Part shown: positions 32,807-42,876 of the stretch, one piece after another
Layout: every line of letters begins with the position of its first letter
Position numbering within the stretch: position 1 is the first letter of the stretch
From: Oceanisphaera profunda
GTDB lineage: Bacteria > Pseudomonadota > Gammaproteobacteria > Enterobacterales > Aeromonadaceae
Reading direction: 5' to 3'
Length of the DNA: 64,000 nucleotides
Assembly (NCBI RefSeq): GCF_002157895.1
Contig: NZ_CP021377.1
Span: 2,976,001 to 3,040,000 of the forward strand
Program-made: the position numbers and the translations under genes
Notes under the pieces: generated by a model
Seen by the model: the letters and a program-made list of their open reading frames with translations, nothing else
Database searches by the model: none
What the model was told of the DNA's origin: nothing

Positions 32807-33829
32807 TTACAGATTGGCAATAATGGCCTGAGTAAATTCGGTGGTGCTGGCGTTGCCACCTAAGTCGCGCGTGACGGTGGTGCCATCTTTGATGGTTTTG
32901 CGCATGGCGCTACGAATTAGCTCCGCCTTATCTTGCATACCTTTATCTTGCTGACCAAGGTGCTCAAGCATTTGTATGGCGGCTAAAATCACCGAGCAAG
33001 GGTTAGCAATATTTTGGCCAGCAATGTCCGGTGCTGAGCCGTGTACCGCCTCAAAAATAGCCACTTCTTTACCTATGTTGGCACCCGGAGCCATGCCCAA
33101 GCCGCCAATGAGGCCTGCGCACAGATCGGAGATAATATCGCCAAACAAGTTGGTGGTGACGATAATATCGAAGCGCTCGGGGTACATGACCAAGTTCATG
33201 CACACCGCATCCACGATCATCTCGTTGGTTTCTATTTGTGGGTAGCGTAAAGCCACCTCGCGGGCCACCTCTAAAAACAGGCCGGAGGTGGATTTTAAGA
33301 TATTGGCCTTGTGCACAATGGTGACTTTTTTACGGCCTTCTTTTACTGCCAACTGATAGGCAAATTCAGTGATGCGCTCGGCCCCTTCGCGGGTCACGAT
33401 ACTCATGGCCTCGGCACTGTTGTTATCACTGGCGCGGGTTTGGCCGGCACCGGAATACATGCCTTCGGTATTTTCGCGAATCGTAATAATATCGACATTA
33501 TCGAAGCGGCTTTTTGTGCCCTCAAACGACACCACAGGGCGCAGGTTGGCGTAAAGATTAAAGTGCTTGCGCAACGACACATTGATGGAGGTAAAGCCGC
33601 CAGCAATGGGGGTGGTGAGCGGGCCTTTGAGAGCAATTTTATTGTTGGCGATTAAGTCTAGGGTGCGCTGGGGCAGCAGTTCGCCGTGTTTTTCTAGCGC
33701 CATTAAGCCAGCGTCGGCGTAGTCATAGTGAAAATTACAGCCTGCTGCGTCTAAAATGCGAATGGCGGCCTCAACAATACTGGGGCCGATGCCATCACCG
33801 GGGATCACGGTAATACTGCGTTGAGTCAT
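32807..33829 (-). CDS. NAD-type isocitrate dehydrogenase
   Basis: A 340-residue beta-decarboxylating dehydrogenase of the isocitrate/isopropylmalate family. It oxidatively decarboxylates isocitrate to 2-oxoglutarate. The N-terminus VIPGDGIGPSIVEAA is followed by the substrate loop SINVSLRKHFNLYANLRP (from 81): the Ser and Asn at the phosphorylation-site position favour isocitrate over isopropylmalate. The coenzyme segment HGSAPDIAGQNIANP, with Asp-Ile, fits NAD rather than NADP use. The group resembles mitochondrial IDH3-type and Vibrio/Shewanella NAD-IDH annotated homologues. Possible alternatives are tartrate or homoisocitrate dehydrogenase, judged less likely. Single gene with its own terminator. 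Confidence 0.85.
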   Translation of the reverse strand: MTQRSITVIPGDGIGPSIVEAAIRILDAAGCNFHYDYADAGLMALEKHGELLPQRTLDLIANNKIALKGPLTTPIAGGFTSINVSLRKHFNLYANLRPVVSFEGTKSRFDNVDIITIRENTEGMYSGAGQTRASDNNSAEAMSIVTREGAERITEFAYQLAVKEGRKKVTIVHKANILKSTSGLFLEVAREVALRYPQIETNEMIVDAVCMNLVMYPERFDIIVTTNLFGDIISDLCAGLIGGLGMAPGANIGKEVAIFEAVHGSAPDIAGQNIANPCSVILAAIQMLEHLGQQDKGMQDKAELIRSAMRKTIKDGTTVTRDLGGNASTTEFTQAIIANL

Positions 33830-33896
33830 GAATTAGGTTCCGTCAGTTGAATACATTCAAGCGCTAGGTTATAGCAGGTAACGGAGGGAGCGGCTA

Positions 33897-34697
33897 TCAG
33901 CCCTTGGTCGAACTGTGATGGCGTAGATCTTGTAAATTAAAACCCAGCTCTATGTCATCGACCAGCTTCACTAATTGTCGGGCAAGCAGCGCCTGCTGTT
34001 GATGTTTAAGCACGGTGCTGTGTTCTTTATTAAGCGCCGCATTTTTATCTTCACTTGGCAGCTCGGCGAGTAATTGATCCAAACTGTGCCAGCGAGTTAA
34101 CAGCGCATGGGCGCGTTTTGGGCCTACGCTAGGCACGCCTTTGATGGCACTACCAGACACGCCGGTGAGCGCCCAGTAATCCACCAGTTGTGCAATGCTC
34201 AAGTCAAACTGTTGTTCCGCCAAGGGGGCGGTGAGGGCTTGCTGTTTGAAATGATCCCACAGCTGAATATGGGGATTAAGCAGTTGGCAGAACCCTTTAT
34301 CGGTGGAGACGATAACGCTGGGTTTACCGTGGCGGCTGAGGGTGCGCGCCAAGGTGGCAATCAAGTCGTCCGCTTCATCGGTGTCGGATAATAACGCATC
34401 AATACCCAGTGCCCATAAATCTTGCTGTAATTGGCCTAAGTAGCCGGCTAAGGGGGCGGGCATGGGTTTGCGATTGGCTTTATAATCTGGATACAGGTGA
34501 TGGCGAAAACCCTGAGGCGCGCCATCAAACACTGCCACCACGTGGCTGGGCTGAAACTGGCGCAATAAGCGGGTGGCCGCATGGGTCAGCGCCGCGCTGG
34601 TGGCGGCCAGCGCGGCGTCGCTATCTTGATGTTGCTGCTCCTGTACCGCATAGAGGCGGCGGATCAGATTGAGCGCATCCAGGATCAATAACTGCAT
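33897..34697 (-). CDS. xni: Flap endonuclease Xni (ExoIX)
   Basis: 266 residues, about the length of E. coli Xni (251), with the 5'-3' exonuclease fold of the Pol I family. The N-terminus LLILDALNLIRRLYAVQ, AVFDGAPQGFRHHLYPDYKA, then DTDEADDLIATLA and STDKGFCQLL carry the metal-binding acidic residues, and VSGSAIKGVPSVGPKRAHAL is the helix-3-turn-helix DNA-binding element. It is the last gene of the TPR/GGDEF - GGDEF - ppnN - xni run, about 12 bp after ppnN. Probably supports Okazaki-fragment or flap processing. Confidence 0.92.
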   Translation of the reverse strand: MQLLILDALNLIRRLYAVQEQQHQDSDAALAATSAALTHAATRLLRQFQPSHVVAVFDGAPQGFRHHLYPDYKANRKPMPAPLAGYLGQLQQDLWALGIDALLSDTDEADDLIATLARTLSRHGKPSVIVSTDKGFCQLLNPHIQLWDHFKQQALTAPLAEQQFDLSIAQLVDYWALTGVSGSAIKGVPSVGPKRAHALLTRWHSLDQLLAELPSEDKNAALNKEHSTVLKHQQQALLARQLVKLVDDIELGFNLQDLRHHSSTKG

Positions 34698-34709
34698 AAC
34701 GGCTAAAAA

Positions 34710-36065
34710 TTAACGGTTAATGCGATAGCAAGGTACATAAGTGCTGCCTGGCAGTTTCATGCGTTGTTGCTCGACAAATTGCTGTAGCAGCTTGTCCATC
34801 ATCAGCATCATTTCTGGCTCGCCGTTGAGCAAGAAGGGACCGTGCTCTTCGATGGCCTTAATGCCACCTTCCTTCACGTTACCCGCGACTATGCCTGAAA
34901 AGGCACGGCGCAAGTTGGCGGCCAATTGCTGGGGCGGCTGATCGCGATTGAGGTTAAGACTGGCCATGTTTGCATGATCCGGCACAAACGGCAGTTGAAA
35001 CTCTGGCGGTATATGCAACGACCAGTTAAAGGAATAGGCGTCGCCCACCGTCTTGCGATAATCGCGTACCAGTGGCATGGCGTTTTTCACGCGGCGTGCG
35101 ACTTCGGCAGGATCGTCGATGATGATTTGATAGAGCGCCTGCGCATCGGGGCCCAAGGTGCTGCCAATAAACTCATCCATACTGCGAAAGTAATCGGCAC
35201 TTTCTTTCGGGCCGGTCAAAATAATCGGCATCGGCTGATTGCGGTTTTCTGGGTGCATCATAATACCCAAAATATACAAAATCTCTTCCGCCGTTCCCAC
35301 GCCACCTGGGAACACGATAATGCCGTGGCCCATGCGCACGAAAGCCTCAAGGCGCTTTTCAATATCGGGTAATATCACCAGCTCGTTCACGATGGGGTTT
35401 GGCGGCTCGGCGGCAATAATAGAGGGTTCGGTAAGGCCAATATAACGGCTGCCGCTCACTCTTTGCTTAGCATGGCCCACCGCCGCCCCTTTCATGGGGC
35501 CTTCCATGGCGCCTGGGCCACAGCCGGTACAAATGTTCATTTCTCGCAGACCCAGCTCATTACCCACTTCGCGGGTGTACTGGTATTCAATGGCAGAAAT
35601 AGAGTGACCGCCCCAGCACACGGCTAAATTAGGCTCTAAACCGGGGTGCACCGCATTGGCGTTACGGAGAATAGAAAACACCAAGTCCGTTAAATGCTGG
35701 GGAGAGGTGAGGTTGTGTTCGTCTTCATGCTGCAGCTTGCTGTTGACATAAATAATGTCGCGCAGTACCGAGAATAAATGATCTTGAATACCGCGAATAA
35801 TTTCGCCGTCCACAAAAGCATGCACAGGAGGATTAAACAGCTCAAGCTTAACGCCGCGCTCACGGCGGATCACGTTAATATCAAACGAGGTATAGCGGTC
35901 CAAAATTTCTTTTGAATTGTCGGTTTGACTACCGGAGTTTAAGACCGCCAGCGCACAGTTACGAAACAACTGATACAGATTACCGCGTGCCGACTGCTTA
36001 AGGTGGTCCACTTCAATTTGGGACAGCAAGTTCATGCTGCCGACTGGATTTATATGGGTGATCAT
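34710..36065 (-). CDS. ppnN: Pyrimidine/purine nucleotide 5'-monophosphate nucleosidase PpnN
   Basis: 451 residues, close to E. coli PpnN/YgdH (454). It hydrolyses nucleoside 5'-monophosphates to base and ribose 5-phosphate and is stimulated by (p)ppGpp. Start: ATG at 36065 with AAGGGAG upstream (reading [16 protein letters not shown], as in E. coli), rather than the in-frame GTG at 36071. The LOG-like catalytic loops are present: [12 protein letters not shown] and [12 protein letters not shown]. The gene lies 28 bp downstream of the diguanylate cyclase and directly upstream of xni, so nucleotide second-messenger genes and this nucleosidase may be co-expressed. Confidence 0.94.
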   Translation of the reverse strand: MITHINPVGSMNLLSQIEVDHLKQSARGNLYQLFRNCALAVLNSGSQTDNSKEILDRYTSFDINVIRRERGVKLELFNPPVHAFVDGEIIRGIQDHLFSVLRDIIYVNSKLQHEDEHNLTSPQHLTDLVFSILRNANAVHPGLEPNLAVCWGGHSISAIEYQYTREVGNELGLREMNICTGCGPGAMEGPMKGAAVGHAKQRVSGSRYIGLTEPSIIAAEPPNPIVNELVILPDIEKRLEAFVRMGHGIIVFPGGVGTAEEILYILGIMMHPENRNQPMPIILTGPKESADYFRSMDEFIGSTLGPDAQALYQIIIDDPAEVARRVKNAMPLVRDYRKTVGDAYSFNWSLHIPPEFQLPFVPDHANMASLNLNRDQPPQQLAANLRRAFSGIVAGNVKEGGIKAIEEHGPFLLNGEPEMMLMMDKLLQQFVEQQRMKLPGSTYVPCYRINR

Positions 36066-36093
36066 AATCACTCCCTTGAATTTTGTTATTAGG

Positions 36094-37590
36094 TCAGTCC
36101 ATGACTATCTGATCACGGCCCGCGTGTTTAGCACGATATAAGGCCTGATCGGCGCGCTCTAAGGCGGAATGAATACTGTCGCCCTGTTTAAAGAGGGTGG
36201 CGCCTAAGGAAATAGTGATAGTAACGGGCTCTTCTTTAAAGCGAAATGGAATATTTTTCACTTGCTCGCGCAATTTTTGTAACGGCTTTTCGAGGTTGTC
36301 TTGGCTAACGTTATTTAATAGCACCACGAATTCCTCGCCGCCAAAGCGGGCCACAAAATCGCTCTCGCGCAATGATTTTTGTAAGGTCTTGGCAATCAGA
36401 CGCAGCGCTTTATCGCCAGCAAGATGACCATATTTATCATTAATATCCTTGAAGTAATCGATATCCAGCATGGCAATACACAAAGGTTTATCATCACGCA
36501 GCCATTGTCGATATTCTACTTCGAGCCGTTGATCCATGCCGGCTCGGTTATAAATCTTCGTTAAACCGTCCACAAAGAGCTTATCATTTTGTGTGCTAAG
36601 TTGTTGCTGGAAATGACCGGCTTCTTGCTTAAGATCACTAATTTGTTGTTCCATTTCCACCATGCGCTGCAGCAAGGTCTGTTCACGCTCGTGCAGGCGC
36701 TCATTTTGCACCAAAATATGATTAATGCTGCGCATACGCACGGCAATATCGGCCTTAAGCTGTTCATTATCTTGACTAAATAAATGCTCGCCTATGGCTC
36801 TTAGCTCACCGGCAATATGCTGGCCATGATGGGCGCGCGCGTCACATAACGATTGCTCTTCACTGAGAGTGATGGCCGCATACTGATGAGCCGCGTCAAG
36901 ATCTGTGTGGATCTTGGTCAAAAACTGCTTGGTATTTTTACGCTCAAAGCGCAGCCCTTCAATGGTCAAGTCAATTAAGCGCAAACACAGGCTTGCCAGC
37001 TCTTCAGGGGCGAGGGGTTGCAGCAGTTGACTGCGAATTTTAGTGAGCTCTATGGCTACCGGTCCTGAAAAGTGCAGCTCTTCGACCAGCTGTTGTAAGC
37101 GCGAACTTAATTGATGCTGTTGCGCCTCACATTGTTGCTTTTTGCTAAGCAGGCTATCGAGTGCTTGCTGATAATAATCGAGCAACTGCCACAGTTGGCC
37201 TTGATGACTGGCTTCGCCATTACTTAACAGGGTGAGGAGCTCGGCAGAGTCTGCCGGGTTGGCATCTGATTGCTGCAATAAGCTGGCGGCTAAGCGTAGC
37301 TTTTGGCTGCCCAGTTGTTGCAAACGGGCGAGCTTGTCATGACTGTTTTGCAGACGTAATAATTGCAACTCCAGCTCGGCTGCCAACTGAGGAGAGGTGG
37401 CGGCGGAAGGCGTGGCGCCAGACTTACCATTAAACAATTTTTGCCATTGGCTGACTAAGCTTAAAGCCGCGGCCTTGGTTTGCTCATCCGGATCTATCGC
37501 GGGCTGGCTTAAGCCGCTTAACACGCTTTCTAGCCGAGTAATCACGGAAGTCAGTTCTTGCAACATCAGTTTATCGTCGAGGTTATTCAT
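36094..37590 (-). CDS. Diguanylate cyclase with long coiled-coil N-terminus
   Basis: A 498-residue cytosolic protein. Residues 1-330 are helical and Gln/Leu-rich with coiled-coil character (several LQQL/EQQ heptads) and no membrane helix. The C-terminal GGDEF domain reads [26 protein letters not shown], and the active-site loop [11 protein letters not shown] (GGEEF at 417-421), so c-di-GMP synthesis is expected. An RESD inhibitory I-site (408-411) lies at the usual distance before GGEEF. It is 39 bp downstream of the TPR/degenerate GGDEF gene, which could be its regulatory partner. The input signal is unknown. Confidence 0.92.
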   Translation of the reverse strand: MNNLDDKLMLQELTSVITRLESVLSGLSQPAIDPDEQTKAAALSLVSQWQKLFNGKSGATPSAATSPQLAAELELQLLRLQNSHDKLARLQQLGSQKLRLAASLLQQSDANPADSAELLTLLSNGEASHQGQLWQLLDYYQQALDSLLSKKQQCEAQQHQLSSRLQQLVEELHFSGPVAIELTKIRSQLLQPLAPEELASLCLRLIDLTIEGLRFERKNTKQFLTKIHTDLDAAHQYAAITLSEEQSLCDARAHHGQHIAGELRAIGEHLFSQDNEQLKADIAVRMRSINHILVQNERLHEREQTLLQRMVEMEQQISDLKQEAGHFQQQLSTQNDKLFVDGLTKIYNRAGMDQRLEVEYRQWLRDDKPLCIAMLDIDYFKDINDKYGHLAGDKALRLIAKTLQKSLRESDFVARFGGEEFVVLLNNVSQDNLEKPLQKLREQVKNIPFRFKEEPVTITISLGATLFKQGDSIHSALERADQALYRAKHAGRDQIVMD

Positions 37591-37629
37591 TTAATACCAT
37601 CGCAGCCTGATGCAGGCGCCCTATAAAAA

Positions 37630-39885
37630 TTAAATGGTCTTTGCCAGTTCAGGGGCTAAAGCTTGCCAGTCTATGTGGTGCTTTTTATGTGAACAATTTA
37701 CCTTCACTAAACCCTTGAGAATAGCTTGAATGCAACAATGGCGAATATCACCATTAAAAAAGGCGGCTTGCTGGCAATCCAGTGCCAACAATTCAACCCA
37801 AGCTTTATCACCGGTTTCTTTACTAATTTCATGCGCCGCCGCCATGGCCAGATATAAAATATCACCCATGCGCATATCATCCAGCGCATGAGGGGCTTTT
37901 GGCAAGAAAGGATGACCAATAATGCCGATGGCTAAGCGCCTATCTAAGTCAAAGGTAGACGGAAACTCGTCAAACATGCGCTCTAGGCTGGTGAGTGTCT
38001 GCTGCAATGAGCTAACTTGGCGCTGAGAAATTACATAAATAAACTGGCCTTCACGCAAGTCATACAGCCGCGCCGCAGGGTGAATACGCCCTTGCAGATA
38101 TTCACCTAGCTGTTGTTGCAGCGTGCTTGCGGCCATCAGCCCTAAGCGCTCACTTAAGTTAACCATAAAAGGCACATGCAGCAACAAGTAGTAAGTTTTG
38201 TCGCTAAACGGCAGCGCTTGCTCTTCATTTAAATACCATTGCTCAGAGCGCAGCTGACTCTTGGCTAACTCTTTGGGCAACCTCAGCATAAGCTGGCGCC
38301 AATTCGGCAAGCCGGTTCTTGACTCCAATAATAAGGAGTGGCTTAAGACCTGATTTTGCTCAAACAAGTGTCGACGACGAATTCTATGATGCCAGAGTGC
38401 GTACAACAATAACGGCACACTCAGCACTAACACGGCGGTTAATAAGGCATAACGTTGGTTGTCTTGTTTTAACTGGGCGCCTTGCTGGCGTAAGGTGGCT
38501 AGTTCTCGCTCTTGCTGCAGTTGCTGTTCATTGTCTTGTACCAAGCTTTGGGTGAGTAAGCGATTAAGCTGACTGGCACGGGCAAAGTAGTCGTGATAAG
38601 CCTTATGATGCATTAACGCCTGGCTGGGGTTATTGCTGTATTCAAACAGGAGTGCTAATAAACGGTGACTCTCAATCAGGCGCGGCACATCGTTAAGGCC
38701 ATTCGCTAAACGCAGCGCCTGCTCAAGCTGCAATAACGCCAAGCCGCTTTCTTGCTGTGCCACATACAATTGCCCTAATTGATGCAAGGCATCTATTTGC
38801 TGAGGCTGGTTATTATTGCGCTCAAAGTTGATACGGGCTTGAGTCAAGTAATGCAGCGCCTCCGCCTCGTTGCCCAGTACCCGATAGCTGTGACCAATTT
38901 CTAAATACAATTGGGCGATTTGGTCGTTGTTGGCCAAGATTTTAGCTAAATCCAGTGCATTAAAAAAGTAGACCAAAGACAGGCTGGCATCTTGATTGCT
39001 GGTGCGGGTTACCTTACCTAAGTTAATCAAAGAGCTGATCAATAGGCTGGGATTACCCAATAGCTCAAACTCACTGGTGGCCAGATTTGCAAAATGAATC
39101 GCTTGTTCATTTTCCCCTAAGGCGGCATTAATGGCGGCGGCTTTTTCTGCGGCCATCGCTTTTAAATAATATTGCTGGCGCTTACCCAACAGACTGAGGG
39201 TTTCGGCGTAGTGAGAGAGGGCTAATTCGTCTTGGTGTAAAAACCGATAGTAATCCGCCAGTAAATAATTGGCCCATGCTTGTTGGGTATACAGATTTTC
39301 TTCTTGTGCTTGCAGGCGAATATGTTCAAACGCCGAGCGGGCCTCTTCTACTTGGTGCTGGTAGAAGAGGCTGCTGGCTTGGAGCAAGGGGAGGGCTTGT
39401 TGTAAGGCACTGTTACTGTGTGTATCAAGTAAGGTTTGTGCTTTATCCAGCAGCGCCTTCGCCTGTTTAGCATCTTGGCGTGCTAATAAAAATTTCGCTT
39501 TGATCATTAAACTGGCCGCTTCGCTGTCGGCCTGATGATAGAGCTTCGCCAATTTAACGGCCTGATTAATGCTGGTATTAGCTGGGCCCATTAAGCCGGC
39601 ATTAGCTTGGCACAAGGCTTGAGTTTGCCATGCGGTAAGGCTTTGTTCCCGTGAGCGATATTGCTTGGCCATGGTTTGTTGGTCAAAGTCTTGACGAGAG
39701 TTAACCAACTTGGCGGGATCCATTTCTTTACGCTGTAAAAAGACTTGGGTCATGGCCACGCATTCGGCGGGGCGGCTCAGCATAAGTTGCTGGGCCCGTT
39801 GTAGTTCAACAGACTCAGTTTGGTGTGGCGCCAGTACAGGGGCACCCGCCAAATGGGAAACCAACACGGCAACAGACAAAATCAC
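37630..39885 (-). CDS. TPR-repeat membrane protein with degenerate GGDEF-like domain
   Basis: 751 residues. The N-terminal hydrophobic stretch (ILSVAVLVSHLAGAPVLA) is probably a signal peptide. About 440 residues of TPR-like helices follow (for example LYLEIGHSYRVLGNEAEALH, QLGQLYVAQQESGLALLQLE), then a membrane helix near 480-500 (LLTAVLVLSVPLLLYALW). The C-terminal domain has the GGDEF layout (LLLESRTGLPNWRQL at its start), but the active-site loop reads LYDLREGQFIYVI in place of RxGGDEFxxL, so it is unlikely to make c-di-GMP. The protein would sense periplasmic or envelope signals through the TPRs. No ATG is available: the start is GTG at 39885 or a nearby TTG. Confidence 0.8.
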   Translation of the reverse strand: MILSVAVLVSHLAGAPVLAPHQTESVELQRAQQLMLSRPAECVAMTQVFLQRKEMDPAKLVNSRQDFDQQTMAKQYRSREQSLTAWQTQALCQANAGLMGPANTSINQAVKLAKLYHQADSEAASLMIKAKFLLARQDAKQAKALLDKAQTLLDTHSNSALQQALPLLQASSLFYQHQVEEARSAFEHIRLQAQEENLYTQQAWANYLLADYYRFLHQDELALSHYAETLSLLGKRQQYYLKAMAAEKAAAINAALGENEQAIHFANLATSEFELLGNPSLLISSLINLGKVTRTSNQDASLSLVYFFNALDLAKILANNDQIAQLYLEIGHSYRVLGNEAEALHYLTQARINFERNNNQPQQIDALHQLGQLYVAQQESGLALLQLEQALRLANGLNDVPRLIESHRLLALLFEYSNNPSQALMHHKAYHDYFARASQLNRLLTQSLVQDNEQQLQQERELATLRQQGAQLKQDNQRYALLTAVLVLSVPLLLYALWHHRIRRRHLFEQNQVLSHSLLLESRTGLPNWRQLMLRLPKELAKSQLRSEQWYLNEEQALPFSDKTYYLLLHVPFMVNLSERLGLMAASTLQQQLGEYLQGRIHPAARLYDLREGQFIYVISQRQVSSLQQTLTSLERMFDEFPSTFDLDRRLAIGIIGHPFLPKAPHALDDMRMGDILYLAMAAAHEISKETGDKAWVELLALDCQQAAFFNGDIRHCCIQAILKGLVKVNCSHKKHHIDWQALAPELAKTI

Positions 39886-40040
39886 AATTACATATTCCGT
39901 ACAGCTAGCGGATAGGCGGCGAGTTTAGCATAAGTGCAGACCGAATGAAGTCCGAAGACGCAGCACGCCTTGCGTTATGCGTCTTACGTTACACGCCGTA
40001 CATTACACCTAAGCCGTCATTGATGGCGGCCAATGTTAGG

Positions 40041-40069
40041 GCCCGTCTCTGAGATAAAGAGCACTTGGA
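40041..40069. repeat. Family D palindrome, weak copy
   Basis: CCGTCTCTGAGATAAAGAGC then ACTTGG, in the 252-bp gap between the TPR gene and queF, which otherwise holds only a CGTCTTACG..CGCCGTACA fragment (related to 50928) and a GGCCCCTAAGGTCAA fragment. Confidence 0.4.
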
Positions 40070-40137
40070 GCCAGTTTAGTTTTTTGTTTTTCATTGGCCC
40101 CTAAGGTCAACAGACCCTAAACATTACCGCAACGCGG

Positions 40138-40989
40138 CTATTGGCGTTGTAAGCGCACATTGGCGGCTTTGCCGGCTACGTTACTGCGATAAGGATTGAT
40201 GTCGAGTCCGCCACGGCGGGTGTAGCGGGCATAAACGGTGAGCTCTTTCGTCTTGGCATGCTGTAATAAGTCCATAAAAATACGCTCCACGCATTGTTCA
40301 TGAAACTCATTATGTTGGCGAAACGAGACCAAATAGCGCAATAAGGCTTCGCGATTGATACGCGGCCCTTGATAGCGGATCATTACACTGCCCCAGTCCG
40401 GCTGGCCGGTGACCAAACAATTAGACTTCAGCAGGTGTGAATGCAGGGTTTCGCTGACCCATTCGTCGTCGGTGATATTTTGTAATAGCTCAGGATGGGG
40501 CTGATAGTGCTGTACGTCTATATCTAGCTGATCGATGCAATCGCCGGATAAGATGCCAAATTGGCTGGGCGCATTTTGCAGCTCATACAGGTTTACCTTG
40601 ACCGCTGCTTGAGCGCATAAGCTTAAGTCCCGAGTTAACACTTCCTCTACTTCTTCAATATTATCGAAAGCGGTTTGGTTGAAGCTATTCAAGTACAGCT
40701 TAAAGGACTTTGACTCGATAAGATTAAGGCTAGTGATGGGCACGCGCACCTCACCCATGGCCACCACAGGTTTACCTTTGCGATTCAGCCAAGATAATTC
40801 ATACAAGTTCCACAAGTCTTCACCGGCAAAGGGCAGCGTCTCTGAGGTTAAACCTAAGTCATCGCGATTTAAGCTACGGGGCACCCCTTGTAATTGGCTG
40901 GCGTCATACTCGCTGACATAACTGCTTTGTTTACCAAGCGCCAATGCGTCTAATGCATGGCTTGATTGATATTTTTGCTCGGGTGTCAT
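40138..40989 (-). CDS. queF: NADPH-dependent preQ0 reductase QueF
   Basis: 283 residues; the long, two-domain QueF form as in E. coli (282). It reduces 7-cyano-7-deazaguanine to preQ1 in queuosine biosynthesis. The catalytic Cys is C191 in [12 protein letters not shown] with D198 seven residues on, and the NADPH/specificity motif [14 protein letters not shown] (93-106) is exact. Also present are [20 protein letters not shown] and the terminal [14 protein letters not shown]. It is divergent from syd with a 54-bp spacer, the same arrangement as in E. coli. Confidence 0.97.
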   Translation of the reverse strand: MTPEQKYQSSHALDALALGKQSSYVSEYDASQLQGVPRSLNRDDLGLTSETLPFAGEDLWNLYELSWLNRKGKPVVAMGEVRVPITSLNLIESKSFKLYLNSFNQTAFDNIEEVEEVLTRDLSLCAQAAVKVNLYELQNAPSQFGILSGDCIDQLDIDVQHYQPHPELLQNITDDEWVSETLHSHLLKSNCLVTGQPDWGSVMIRYQGPRINREALLRYLVSFRQHNEFHEQCVERIFMDLLQHAKTKELTVYARYTRRGGLDINPYRSNVAGKAANVRLQRQ

Positions 40990-41043
40990 TTCAATATCCA
41001 GTAGGTAGAATAAGAGGATCTGCCCTTATTGTGAGACTTTAGT

Positions 41044-41574
41044 ATGCAAGATCAAGTGGTGAACGCGCTCGGTGAGGTATTTGCTCGCCAACGAAGGGTG
41101 GGCGGTATTCCCTTGGTGGTGCACGATGCAGATTTCCCCTCCCCAGCAGAACTCTTGCCCGCTCTTGCCGGACAGGTAGGCTGGCAGGCATGGCGAAAGC
41201 CTGAGCCTAGCTCATTTTCAAACTTAGCCGATGCTTTAGAAATAGCGGTACATCCGGATGTAAGCGCATTTTTTGGCCACTATTATGCGGGCAATATAGA
41301 GGGCTGTTTTAAAGGTTTGTTTTTAACTTTGTTGCAGCCGTGGAATGAAGCCGACTTTGAGCGGTTGCAGCAAAATCAAATTGCTCATCATTTGATGATG
41401 AAAAAACTTAAATTAGCCCCTAGCTGGTTTTTAGCCAGTTGCCGTGATGAGCAAAAATTGGTGACTTTAAACAATGCCACCGGCGAAGTGCAATTAGAGC
41501 GCCTAGGCAAAGGTGTGATCGGCGTGCTGGCCCCAAATCTAGCGACGTTTTTACGCCAAGTAGAGGTGTGTTGA
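41044..41574 (+). CDS. syd: SecY-interacting protein Syd
   Basis: 176 residues (E. coli Syd 181). It is a peripheral cytosolic protein that binds SecY and tests translocon integrity. Recognised by the collinear pattern: FPSPAELLPAL, SFSNLADALEIAVHPDVSAFFGHYYAGNI, KGLFLTLLQPWNEADFERLQQN, IAHHLMMKKLKL, and a C-terminal GVIGVLAPNLATFLRQV. The neighbouring divergent queF confirms the assignment by synteny. No strong ribosome site is visible before the ATG. The downstream gap holds family B and D repeats before the converging DUF2310 gene. Confidence 0.9.
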   Translation: MQDQVVNALGEVFARQRRVGGIPLVVHDADFPSPAELLPALAGQVGWQAWRKPEPSSFSNLADALEIAVHPDVSAFFGHYYAGNIEGCFKGLFLTLLQPWNEADFERLQQNQIAHHLMMKKLKLAPSWFLASCRDEQKLVTLNNATGEVQLERLGKGVIGVLAPNLATFLRQVEVC

Positions 41575-41577
41575 TAT

Positions 41578-41653
41578 AACAGCGCCCGGCGCCAAGCACC
41601 AAGCTAAACCCAAAACCGTGCCGAAGTCCTCTTCACTGAAGAGACGAGGCACA
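41578..41653. repeat. Family B unit followed by reverse family D palindrome
   Basis: CAGCGCCCGGCGCCAAGCAC continuing CAAGCTAAACC (41580-41610), then GCCGAAGTCCTCTTCACTGA and GAGACGAGGCAC (41620-41653). The D part folds as GTCCTCTTC/GAAGAGAC and may serve as a terminator for syd or the converging gene. Confidence 0.6.
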
Positions 41654-41718
41654 CTACAAGATCTTTGGGCAGCCTAGAAATCGCACTGTCTTTACGTAAA
41701 GCGCTAAACGCTTTGCGT

Positions 41719-42492
41719 TTAGTCTTTAAAATCCCAGGATAGATTAGAGATCAAGCGACAGGGTTCGCATTTGAAATCAAACACCTCATGCAGCGGCTCG
41801 CTTAACCGCCAAGGCTGGCCACAGCTGGGGCAGGGGCGCGCTTGCTCGGCGCTTAAGCTGTCGCCGCCCACGCGATACAGGTAATAAAAAGTAGGGATCG
41901 CGGTTAAGGACTCTATGTGCTTAGCAAGCTTTCTGCCGCGCTGGCTGATCCGAGACTCTGGCTCGCTAATTTCGCTTACCGCCGCGTGCTCTAAAATAGA
42001 GCCGTTCATTTGCAGTTGGTCGCAGGCTTCCCAGTCTTCTTGCCATTTTAATACTTGCTTAAAGTCGCCATTGGCCACCGCCGGTATCTGGTACAAGGGC
42101 ACGGGGGCTAGGTGTTCGCCACAGCGCAGGGGTGAACAAGAATGTAAATAAGTGGTGTAGAGCAACTGCCAAGGACGGGCGCTGCAGGCATCCGTGGTGT
42201 CTGAGTTGAGATCTTGGCCTTTTAGCGTCACTTTAGGGCTGGTGAGACCAACATGATGCAAGTTAGAGATGGCTAATGCTACTTGGCGGCTGTGATAGCG
42301 AGCATGCAGGCTGTCTTGCTCGGGGCACACCACCCGCGCGGTGAGGCCGTCGGCGTGCATGGCGGTAGGAAACTCTCGGCCAACAATCTGGCCGTTATAG
42401 CGCAGCGCATCAATAAATTGGCGAATGGCGGGCTCTGCCTCGGCCAGTTGGGTTTCTTGATAACAATCAAAGTGCAGTTCACATACCCACAT
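41719..42492 (-). CDS. DUF2310 zinc-ribbon protein
   Basis: 257 residues. The C-terminus carries a zinc ribbon, CPSCGQPW ... FDFKCEPCRLISNLSWDF (Cys pairs near 220 and 244). The N-terminal two thirds form an unnamed domain with WVCELHFDCY and the central SRPWQLLYTTYLHSCSPLRC-like segment. Proteins of this layout are described as possible nucleic-acid-binding Zn-ribbon proteins (DUF2310); function unknown. It begins 3 bp after the stop of the preceding small gene, as the last member of a five-gene run (DUF3549, DUF3301, DUF2789, small helical protein, DUF2310). Confidence 0.82.
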   Translation of the reverse strand: MWVCELHFDCYQETQLAEAEPAIRQFIDALRYNGQIVGREFPTAMHADGLTARVVCPEQDSLHARYHSRQVALAISNLHHVGLTSPKVTLKGQDLNSDTTDACSARPWQLLYTTYLHSCSPLRCGEHLAPVPLYQIPAVANGDFKQVLKWQEDWEACDQLQMNGSILEHAAVSEISEPESRISQRGRKLAKHIESLTAIPTFYYLYRVGGDSLSAEQARPCPSCGQPWRLSEPLHEVFDFKCEPCRLISNLSWDFKD

Positions 42493-42495
42493 CAG

Positions 42496-42861
42496 TTAGT
42501 CCTTTACCGCAGTATTTAAGTTGGCCATTAACCCTGTTTCGCCATCTACAGTGGCCAGTAATAATTCTTCTAAACGCGCCAGTCTGAGCGCCTGTTCGGC
42601 AACTGTGTGCTCGAGTGTTGCCAAGCGAGCGCTCAAGTGCCCATGGCTATCATGCTTATTTGGGGTTGAAGTATTCACGCTGGCCGTCAAATTTGCTAAG
42701 GGCGGTAAGCTCTGAGGGTCTTGCTTATAACGGCTTACCAGCGCTAACAGCTCACTTAAAGGCACGGGCGTGGTGAGCCGTGCTCGCACTGCCGCCGTGG
42801 TCAATGCCTTGCCCTCGGCGGCGAGTTGCTGCATGGCCGTGAGTATTTGCTGTTGTGACAT
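42496..42861 (-). CDS. Small helical protein with HTH-like N-terminus and coiled coil
   Basis: 121 residues, not firmly recognised. The first 50 residues (ILTAMQQLAAEGKALTTAAV, then PLSELLALVSRYKQ) look like a KfrA-type or wHTH DNA-binding domain. A polar linker and a C-terminal coiled coil (LSARLATLEHTVAEQALRLA then RLEELL) follow. It lies 15 bp after the DUF2789 gene and 3 bp before the DUF2310 gene, so it is co-transcribed with them. A nucleic-acid-binding role is inference only. Confidence 0.65.
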   Translation of the reverse strand: MSQQQILTAMQQLAAEGKALTTAAVRARLTTPVPLSELLALVSRYKQDPQSLPPLANLTASVNTSTPNKHDSHGHLSARLATLEHTVAEQALRLARLEELLLATVDGETGLMANLNTAVKD

Positions 42862-42876
42862 GAACGGGATTAACCT

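Noticed and set aside
33311-33655. Plus-strand frames opposite the isocitrate dehydrogenase
   Set aside because: Antisense shadows of a well-conserved gene.
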